DNA of 8,007 bases from NCBI GenBank assembly GCA_030612905.1, contig JAUWNA010000076.1, positions 1-8,007 on the forward strand, read 5' to 3'. Within the stretch, counting starts at the first letter, position 1, and each line of letters begins with the position of its first letter. The position numbers and the translations under genes are program-made. Source of the stretch: Promethearchaeota archaeon (GTDB lineage Archaea > Asgardarchaeota > Lokiarchaeia > Sigyniarchaeales > SOKP01). A model generated the notes under the pieces. It did not search any database. It was not told where the DNA came from and was given only the letters and a program-made list of their open reading frames with translations. Positions 1-5,685 of the stretch are shown piece after piece.

Positions 1-421
1 AATCACTTTTACTTCCTACTAATATCTTAGGAATTTTTGACCCCTCAGTATTTTCTAGTAATTCATCATACCAGAATTTTAATTGTTCAAATGATGTAGG
101 ATTGGTTAAGTCAAAAACTAATAGAGCCCCGTTAGCACCTCCTAAAAACTTAGGAATTAAGGGTTTAAAACGATCCTGACCACCAAAATCAAAAATTGAA
201 TTGACGATATATTTATTTGAAACGCTCTCTACAGTATCTTTTTTATGAATTGGTAAATTAATTGAATGGAAGTTTAGACCTATTGTCATAGAAGAATCAA
301 AATTGAAAGAATTAAAACAAAATCGATTAAATAAACAAGTTTTTCCAACGCTTGCCCCTCCAATTATAACAATTTTACATGTATATAAGATTTCCTTCTT
401 TTGTGTACGAGTATTTATCAA
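1..421 (-). CDS. Ras/Arf-like small GTPase, C-terminus cut by window edge
   Basis: This frame encodes the first 140 residues of a small GTPase, a GTP-switch protein whose effector cannot be told from sequence. Counting from the TTG at 421, the P-loop GGASVGKT is at residues 21-28, a switch I threonine in MTIGLNF at T46, the G3 motif DFGGQD at 78-83, and the G4 motif at the edge reads SKSD (137-140) instead of NKxD. The lysine and aspartate that read guanine are kept. The distance from T46 to D78 is 32 residues, against about 23 in Rab proteins, so there is an extra charged loop (around HKKDTVESVSNK) between the second and third strands. G3 with GGQ recalls Arf/Sar/Rag types. There is no in-frame ATG before the P-loop: the frame opens after a stop near 455, and the candidate starts are TTG at 421 or TTG at 433. 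The G5 motif and C-terminus lie outside the window. GTPase identity is certain; subfamily is not. Confidence 0.93.
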   Translation of the reverse strand, partial: MINTRTQKKEILYTCKIVIIGGASVGKTCLFNRFCFNSFNFDSSMTIGLNFHSINLPIHKKDTVESVSNKYIVNSIFDFGGQDRFKPLIPKFLGGANGALLVFDLTNPTSFEQLKFWYDELLENTEGSKIPKILVGSKSD

Positions 422-465
422 TTTAAATACCAAAAATCCTAGTGTGATTAGATATTATGAAACTT

Positions 466-480
466 GTATAAAATTATAAA
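466..480 (-). promoter_or_regulatory. Candidate TATA box for the small GTPase
   Basis: Read on the minus strand this is TTTATAATTTTATA, an archaeal TATA-like element. It lies about 40-50 bp upstream of the TTG codons at 433 and 421, which would give a leader of roughly 15-30 nt. The surrounding DNA is very AT-rich, so such matches are common by chance. Confidence 0.35.
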
Positions 481-583
481 TTATCTATTAAAAAAAAAAT
501 TTATGAAATTATTATTAAAAAATAAAGCTTAAATCTTTATTCTAAAAAGGCTTAAAATAACATAATAGCATTTGAATTTGCGA

Positions 584-592
584 TATTTAAAT
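584..592 (+). promoter_or_regulatory. Candidate TATA box for the radical SAM gene
   Basis: TATTTAAAT is centred about 33 bp before the ATG at 621, which predicts a transcript start near 613 and a very short leader. No Shine-Dalgarno-like purine run precedes the ATG, in keeping with a nearly leaderless archaeal mRNA. The 434-620 divergent spacer holds little else beyond A/T tracts and two related words (AAAGCTTAAAT and AAGGCTTAAAA). Confidence 0.35.
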
Positions 593-620
593 CTAAAAAT
601 TTAATTAATGTAGAATTGTT

Positions 621-1529
621 ATGGTTTCTAAAGTTCCTCCAAGTCAAATAATAATAAGACCGCCAGTAGAAGCACATAGCGTGCTTATAGCTGTAACAGG
701 CGGTTGTAGTTGGAATCGCTGTCGTTTTTGTGGAACGTATAAAGGTATTTATGGCACCATTCAGGATTATGCAATTAGACCACTAGAAGATGTTTTAAAG
801 GAAATAGATTATTACGCCGAGAAAAATTATCACAGATATCCCGTGTTTTTAGCCGGGGGGAATCCTACTTCAGCCCCCACTGAATATCTAGTTAAAATAA
901 TTGAATATATTCGATTAAGGCTAAAAAATGTTCCAAGAGTGAGTTCCTACGCTAAAGCCTTAGATATTTTGAGAAAGACAGACGAGGAACTTAAACGATT
1001 GGCAGAGGCGGGGTTAGATATTGTTTACATGGGACTAGAAAGTGGGAGTAGTAAAATCTTAAGAATAATGAAAAAAGGCACAAACGCAGAATCAATGATT
1101 AAAGCAGGAAAAAGAGTGCTCAACTCTGGAATTAAATTAAGTTTATATGTTATGCTTGGTTTGGGCGGAAAGAAGTACTCTGAAGATCATGTTAAAGGAA
1201 CTGCTAGAGTATTAACCGAAATTAACCCCACAATTTTTCGATTTAGAACGCTAAATATATTACCTAATACTCCACTTTGGAAGGAATGGAAAAACGGAGA
1301 ATTTGAACTACTATCTCCCGTTGAGTGTCTAAAAGAAGAAAGAGATATAATTAAAAATCTTGGAGAAAATGTTAATTCCCAGGTTTTCAACGACCATGTA
1401 AGTAATTATTGCTCAATTGAAACTCCAAATATTAAGGAGGATCGAGAAATTTTTATAAAAACTTTAGATTCGTTTATTAGTGACCCAAGAATTAAAAACT
1501 TGCCGCGAAAAAATCTAATTAGTATGTAA
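621..1529 (+). CDS. Radical SAM family protein, substrate unknown
   Basis: The 302-residue product should be a cytosolic [4Fe-4S] radical SAM enzyme that cleaves S-adenosylmethionine to a 5'-deoxyadenosyl radical. The cluster cysteines are C29, C34 and C37 in GGCSWNRCRFCGTYKG, spacing CX4CX2C rather than the classic CX3CX2C. This variant follows an RPP-x-EA lead-in, an arrangement I recall from the Elp3/MiaB-like group of short stand-alone radical SAM proteins. GGN at 79-81 sits where the SAM-binding GGE motif is expected. MGLESGS at 137-143, followed by a KKG turn, is the conserved strand common in this group, and YVMLGLGG follows around residue 175-183. There is no B12-binding, TRAM or SPASM domain, so the enzyme appears to be the core barrel only. 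The ATG at 621 is the sensible start because an ATG at 608 runs directly into TAG. It is divergent from the GTPase and has no functional link to its neighbours. The reaction is unknown. Confidence 0.93.
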   Translation: MVSKVPPSQIIIRPPVEAHSVLIAVTGGCSWNRCRFCGTYKGIYGTIQDYAIRPLEDVLKEIDYYAEKNYHRYPVFLAGGNPTSAPTEYLVKIIEYIRLRLKNVPRVSSYAKALDILRKTDEELKRLAEAGLDIVYMGLESGSSKILRIMKKGTNAESMIKAGKRVLNSGIKLSLYVMLGLGGKKYSEDHVKGTARVLTEINPTIFRFRTLNILPNTPLWKEWKNGEFELLSPVECLKEERDIIKNLGENVNSQVFNDHVSNYCSIETPNIKEDREIFIKTLDSFISDPRIKNLPRKNLISM

Positions 1530-1752
1530 TTCTAAGGTGTATACTTGTTCCTGAACTAATAGAATTCTCTCCATGGTTTGAGATCATGAATCGACTTTTC
1601 TCGTAAAATTCGCGAACCACTTCAACTATGTAACATTTTTTGCAGAAAATTCCTTTATATTTCGTTGAAACATCTAAAGGAAAAAATAATCCAACTCTAG
1701 TTTTAAAAAAATTAAAACTCCAAAAGAGAGTAATGTATTTATAATACTCAAA
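1519..1752 (-). other. Start-less open frame with CxxC motif, possible gene remnant
   Basis: A minus-strand frame stays open for 77 codons between a stop at 1753-1755 and a TAA at 1519-1521, inside an otherwise AT-rich gap. Its product contains KGIFCKKCYIVEVVREFYEK, with a CxxC pair that could be half of a zinc ribbon, and its codons look coding-like (CGC GAA TTT TAC GAG). There is no ATG, GTG or TTG near the 5' end; the only ATG, at 1585-1587, leaves 22 residues. The stop overlaps the last 11 bases of the radical SAM gene. It may be the eroded end of a lost gene or a chance open frame. I do not recognise the sequence. The rest of the 1530-1798 gap holds a T6 tract (1636-1641) that could end the upstream transcript. 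Confidence 0.25.
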
Positions 1753-1773
1753 CTAAATACTTCCTAGACAAAA

Positions 1774-1784
1774 ATTATAAAATT
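1774..1784 (+). promoter_or_regulatory. Candidate TATA box for the large repeat protein
   Basis: ATTATAAAATT lies about 20 bp upstream of the TTG at 1799 and would place the transcript start on or next to that codon, so the mRNA may be leaderless. A second match, TATTTATA at 1736-1743, would give a leader of about 35 nt. No Shine-Dalgarno-like site is visible before the TTG. Evidence is composition-limited. Confidence 0.35.
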
Positions 1785-1798
1785 TTAGCGATCTCATC

Positions 1799-4700
1799 TT
1801 GAAAAGTAAAACTCGAGTAAGCAAGGATATTACCGACGCTTTAAAAGAAACTCTAATCGATTACGATGGGAGCGTAATTATGTCAGAGTTAAAGACTATT
1901 ATAAGTAGTGGAAAATCTGAAGTAGAACTTCTAAAAAACTTTTTGAAGCACCAAGAATATACCTTCACATTCGCCTCTTTAAACGAGTTTGTATCGATCC
2001 TTCATTTATTATTGGATCTCTTGTCTTTAGACGAGTTTTATAGCGTTCTACCTCGTTTTGACGAAAAAAAGTTAGAAAAGGATATAAGGGAAAATCTATC
2101 TGAAATCGATTTGGAACTCGTACAAACTCATCCTTATTCGTTCGATGCTCTTATTTTTATTGTGATGAAATATACCGACGAGTTTACCTTAATAACGTTT
2201 TTAGTCGCCATAGAAGATTTAGAGGATATTCTCTCTTTATCGTTCTACGAAGTTCATAACCATATCTCAAACATTACTCTTATTACTATTGAAAACGCGT
2301 TATCTTTAGCTTTAAAAAGTAAGAATCAACAGTTGTACAATAGCGCCATCTCTGTTATTAATAGTTGCGGAGTTTATTTCGAGCATTTACGCAGAGAACT
2401 CAAAAACCTATACCAAGTAAATCAATTTATTACTTTGCGACTTGTTGGAGGAAGAACTAATATATATGTGAAAGGGCAACTGTTTAACCAATGTAAATAT
2501 CTGTTGTTAAACATCCCTAAACAATCAATTGAGAAATATGAGACTATCGACTCTATCGACGAAGCTGCTGAAGTGTTAGATAGGTCTATGGAGGGTAGTG
2601 GAAGGAGCAGGGTTAATATTAGCGCTGAGACTGAGTTCTGGGGGCATTGTTCAAACATTCAAGCTTGGGCTGAAAACGATTACGATACGAGAATACTCCA
2701 CAGAAACCTTGCGTTCCCTCTATTAAAAAGGCTTGTAGAAGTGGGAGACCCCCGAGCAAAACAAGTATTTAAAGACGAAATCGCGAGTCGTCTTGAAAGC
2801 GGACATGCCACGGTAATTCTATATATTCTTGCTAACAACTACTTAAAACATTTCAACAAGCAAGAAATTAATGTCTTAATTGAAGAAATAGATTTTAATA
2901 ACTTGATAGACCAAACATCGCGTTCAAAAATCCAAGTATTAAGGCAGTTTGCAACGCTTGGGGCAAAAAAAGCTCAGACGGCTTTAAGAGAGGAAGTTCG
3001 AAGCCAACTAAGAAGTGCTGATGTTAGCAATATCAACCGCCTGATCCAGTCTAACGATTTAAAATATTTAACACAAAATGAAGTAAAAAATCTTTTTGAA
3101 GAAGCTCAAAATAATATTATTAAATCTTCAGATTTCCACACCAAATTACGGGTGCTTAACCATTTTGCCAAGTTAAAAATCGAAACTGCTATTGTAAAGC
3201 TGAAAGAAGAAGTAACGAAAGTATTTACGAAGAAAGATATGAATATCGTTAGTTTGTTGTTAAGGGAAGGGTATTTAATTCGCTTTAATAAAATTGAACG
3301 CGCTGAAATCTTCGAAAAAATGGACTTCGCAACTACAGGAGGGGACTCGACTCTTTATGTACTACAGAAATTCTCGTCTTTAGGAATTCAAGAAGCAAAG
3401 ATTAAGCTAAAAGTAGAGGTAAAAAAACAATTTCAAACTAGAGATATATACGGAGTACGACGCTTGCTATCAAAAAATTATCTGAAGCTTTTAGACCAAG
3501 AAGAGATTAATACCGTGTTTGAAACTATTGATCATTCTAAATTATTTTCTCAAGGATTTTCTCTTGCTACTACGCTTTTAGAAAAATTTTATAAAGCCGG
3601 ATTTGAAAAAGCTCGCGATATTATTAAACAACACGCTCGAGAAATGGTTAAGCACGTTGACGAGACAAATATTCGTGCTATGGGTACTAAATCTTTCTTA
3701 AAATATGTAACCGAAGCTGAAATACGAGAAATTGTAAATCAAAACACACAAATTATACCGGACCTACTATCGATAATAACCACAACTAGAAGATACCAAG
3801 TGAGAAATAAGGCTCTTTCTTTTCTTCAAAACATCAAGGTCGAGGAGCTCCAGCAGCAAATCTCTGAAATACTAATTAATTGCGATTTTGATTCGTTTCA
3901 TATGTTATTAAAAAGCAAGGTTGTAACGTTGCTCGATGCAGCTCACGTTGAGAAATTATTAGACGAGCCAAAGTGTTCCCTACGCGAATTTATCGTACTC
4001 TACAATAAAAAGAAATACCAAGTGGACCATTACTTAAAGTTAGATTTAGCCGAACAAAATATACGGAGTTTAAAAAGCGTAAGAGGGCTTAAAAACCTTG
4101 CGCACTTGAGAACGCTCGATATTCGAGGAAATATGATTACTAACATCGCGGGAATTGGTAATTTAAAAAATCTCAAAAAATTAAGAATTAAAGGAAATCC
4201 TTTACCTGAAGCTTTGATAAAATATCTTGGAGGTATAGATCATTACGGAAACGCGAGAGACCCACTGAAGTTCGTGGAATATAGCCATCGCGTGGAGATG
4301 GGTCAAATTGAGCACGTAAAAGTTAAGAATAAGAATTACGAGATATTTGACAACATACTTGTACTTAAAAACTTAAAGATAAAGAGTTTAGCCGAGATTA
4401 ACGGCTTATATTCTTTAAAAAATCTAAGGGAATTAGACCTCAGTTCAAACCAAATTACCGACTTGAAAGGTATTGAGAAGCTCGTTTCCCTAAAAGCGCT
4501 CAAATTACAGCACAACCAAATTATAGACACAACGGGTATTGAGAAACTAACAAATTTGGAAGAGATTCGATTGTATGGCAACAATATTTTCGACTTAGAC
4601 GGTCTCCAATCGCTTTCAGAACTTAAGATCGTGGACCTCGATACTAAACGAAAAGTAAAAGATGATGTTTATCTGAACTATTTACTGTTATCTCTAAGTA

Positions 4701-5434
4701 AAGATGTTCTAAAACAAATCTGTCGAGATTATTATATTCGAGGGTATTCAAATTTAAAGCGGGATCGCTTAATCGAATACCTTAAAAAATCGCTCTTAGA
4801 AGAAGAAAGGCATGAAGTTATAAAAAAAATCGAGTATCAAATTATCAAAAAGGAAATTGGAACCGCCTTCAGAAAGATTAAATTCCTAGAAAACGAGAAA
4901 ATATTTAACGTATCCGTTAAAGATAAAACCAGTAATAAAATCGAATTAGAATTTCGAGGGTTTAATTGGGAGATTTATTCGCAAGTAGATATTAACGCAA
5001 CTAACATCGATGATCCTTTCCGACGCTGTGATTGTCGAATAGGGAAGAATAAAGGGTTCTGCAATCATTTCTGGATAGGAGTTATATATTCCCTGAAAGA
5101 AAAATATTTTAAAGTAGCTGATTGGACTTTAACTACATTGCCATCCGATTTCGAGCAAAATCTTTCTCAAGTTAAAGTTATATCAGGTAAAAAAGGTGAA
5201 AAACAATTAGTTTCGAGTTCGTTTAAAAAAAAGAAACTCCCAGACCTTGCTTCAAAAAAGACTCCTGATAATGTTATTAAACAGTGGGCAATTAGTAGTT
5301 ATACTAACCCTCACAATCAATATACTGTTACTCTTTACAAGGATATGAGCTGGGCTTGTTCGTGTCCCCATTGGGTATATAGAAGAGCTACATGTAAACA
5401 CATTAGAGAATGCCAGAGCAATTATTATTCTTAG
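1799..5434 (+). CDS. Giant helical-repeat / LRR / SAP-like / double SWIM zinc-finger protein
   Basis: This 1211-residue protein has no signal peptide or membrane segment and appears cytosolic and non-enzymatic. In order: a helical N-terminal region (1-210); a conserved-looking block with GRTNIYV (218-224) and EFWGHCSN (279-286); about six tandem ~70-residue helical repeats (309-741); a first LRR block (748-805); a ~50-residue spacer; a second LRR block (855-948) with SDS22-like LDLSSNQI units; a SAP-like helix pair (about 964-1000, LSKDVLK...GYSNLKRDRLIEYL); and two SWIM zinc fingers, CDC-x8-CNH (C1077-H1090) and CSC-x9-CKH (C1187-H1201), the second ten residues from the end. SWIM and SAP folds usually bind nucleic acid or protein; repeat arrays bind proteins. 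A nucleic-acid-linked scaffold is therefore inferred, not shown. The start is TTG at 1799; the next in-frame ATG is residue 28 and would remove plausible helix. CpG is visibly more frequent than in neighbouring genes. No established name is known to me. Confidence 0.9.
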   Translation: MKSKTRVSKDITDALKETLIDYDGSVIMSELKTIISSGKSEVELLKNFLKHQEYTFTFASLNEFVSILHLLLDLLSLDEFYSVLPRFDEKKLEKDIRENLSEIDLELVQTHPYSFDALIFIVMKYTDEFTLITFLVAIEDLEDILSLSFYEVHNHISNITLITIENALSLALKSKNQQLYNSAISVINSCGVYFEHLRRELKNLYQVNQFITLRLVGGRTNIYVKGQLFNQCKYLLLNIPKQSIEKYETIDSIDEAAEVLDRSMEGSGRSRVNISAETEFWGHCSNIQAWAENDYDTRILHRNLAFPLLKRLVEVGDPRAKQVFKDEIASRLESGHATVILYILANNYLKHFNKQEINVLIEEIDFNNLIDQTSRSKIQVLRQFATLGAKKAQTALREEVRSQLRSADVSNINRLIQSNDLKYLTQNEVKNLFEEAQNNIIKSSDFHTKLRVLNHFAKLKIETAIVKLKEEVTKVFTKKDMNIVSLLLREGYLIRFNKIERAEIFEKMDFATTGGDSTLYVLQKFSSLGIQEAKIKLKVEVKKQFQTRDIYGVRRLLSKNYLKLLDQEEINTVFETIDHSKLFSQGFSLATTLLEKFYKAGFEKARDIIKQHAREMVKHVDETNIRAMGTKSFLKYVTEAEIREIVNQNTQIIPDLLSIITTTRRYQVRNKALSFLQNIKVEELQQQISEILINCDFDSFHMLLKSKVVTLLDAAHVEKLLDEPKCSLREFIVLYNKKKYQVDHYLKLDLAEQNIRSLKSVRGLKNLAHLRTLDIRGNMITNIAGIGNLKNLKKLRIKGNPLPEALIKYLGGIDHYGNARDPLKFVEYSHRVEMGQIEHVKVKNKNYEIFDNILVLKNLKIKSLAEINGLYSLKNLRELDLSSNQITDLKGIEKLVSLKALKLQHNQIIDTTGIEKLTNLEEIRLYGNNIFDLDGLQSLSELKIVDLDTKRKVKDDVYLNYLLLSLSKDVLKQICRDYYIRGYSNLKRDRLIEYLKKSLLEEERHEVIKKIEYQIIKKEIGTAFRKIKFLENEKIFNVSVKDKTSNKIELEFRGFNWEIYSQVDINATNIDDPFRRCDCRIGKNKGFCNHFWIGVIYSLKEKYFKVADWTLTTLPSDFEQNLSQVKVISGKKGEKQLVSSSFKKKKLPDLASKKTPDNVIKQWAISSYTNPHNQYTVTLYKDMSWACSCPHWVYRRATCKHIRECQSNYYS
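2723..4021 (+). repeat. Six tandem ~70-residue helical protein repeats
   Basis: This stretch of the large gene encodes diverged tandem units starting near residues 309, 380, 452, 521, 593 and 672, with lengths of about 71, 72, 69, 72, 79 and 70. Each begins with a VLxxFxxLG-like helix and an A/K-rich segment ending in LKxEV (for example VLRQFATLGAKKA, VLNHFAKLKIETA, VLQKFSSLGIQEA, LLEKFYKAGFEKA). It continues with a LLxxxYLKxL helix, then an EI..xFExID segment. The sixth unit (ALSFLQNIKVEEL...) is the most degenerate. The periodicity is at protein level only; the DNA copies are too diverged to be a recent amplification. The fold is probably HEAT/TPR-like alpha solenoid, by inference. Confidence 0.75.
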
Positions 5435-5499
5435 TTCTCCCTTTTAACGGGGGATCGAGAACCATATAAATAGGAAGTTTTTTACTTTTGAGTTTTATT
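5434..5499 (+). terminator. Hairpin followed by T-rich tract after the repeat-protein gene
   Basis: The inverted repeat GTTCTC (5434-5439) / GAGAAC (5457-5462) begins at the last base of the stop codon. A competing inner stem, CTCCC (5437-5441) with GGGGG (5449-5453), closes a 7-nt loop. T6 at 5478-5483 is followed by further T runs to about 5497. Archaeal terminators rely mainly on U-rich tracts, so the T run is the likely terminator and the hairpin may be accessory. The rest of the 5500-5650 spacer is A/T-rich with nothing else recognisable. Confidence 0.45.
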
Positions 5500-5651
5500 A
5501 ACAATTTTCACATCTGGTTACGACACTTCAGCAAAGCGTTTATTTATTTAAAATATATATTTTACGTAGACTAATAACTAAAATTTTATAACCAGAATTA
5601 TCTTTATTAAAAATATTTAAATTTCAATATAAGAAATAATATTTATCAAAT

Positions 5652-5662
5652 ATATTATAAAA
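5652..5662 (+). promoter_or_regulatory. Candidate TATA box for the guaB-like gene
   Basis: ATATTATAAAA is centred about 29 bp before the ATG at 5686, predicting a transcript start only a few bases ahead of the codon. No Shine-Dalgarno site is present (an A-run directly precedes ATG), consistent with a nearly leaderless transcript. Confidence 0.4.
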
Positions 5663-5685
5663 CAAATTTTTAACCTTGCAAAAAA

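Noticed and set aside
376..381. ATG near 380 on the minus strand as GTPase start
   Set aside because: This ATG (in ACATGTAAA) is out of frame with the P-loop, so it cannot start the GTPase.
1187..1390. 67-residue minus-strand frame inside the radical SAM gene
   Set aside because: It is antisense to well-conserved coding sequence and its product has no recognisable motif.
1880..1882. ATG (residue 28) as start of the large repeat protein
   Set aside because: It would discard 27 helix-like residues, and the TTG at 1799 has a TATA-like box at a leaderless spacing. The ATG remains possible but is less favoured.
2422..2658. 78-residue minus-strand frame inside the large repeat-protein gene
   Set aside because: It is antisense to the GRTNIYV/EFWGHCSN block and shows no independent coding features.
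2723..4021. DNA tandem repeat or recent amplification
   Set aside because: The repetition is only in the protein pattern; the nucleotide copies share no long identical words.
4336..4584. 82-residue minus-strand frame opposite the second LRR block
   Set aside because: Leucine-rich repeats commonly leave open antisense frames; no domain or start signal supports a gene.
5434..5480. tRNA-like anticodon arm (CTCCC-TTTTAAC-GGGGG)
   Set aside because: The 5-bp stem and 7-nt loop resemble an anticodon arm, but there is no T arm, D arm or acceptor stem around it, and the implied anticodon UUA would read a stop codon.
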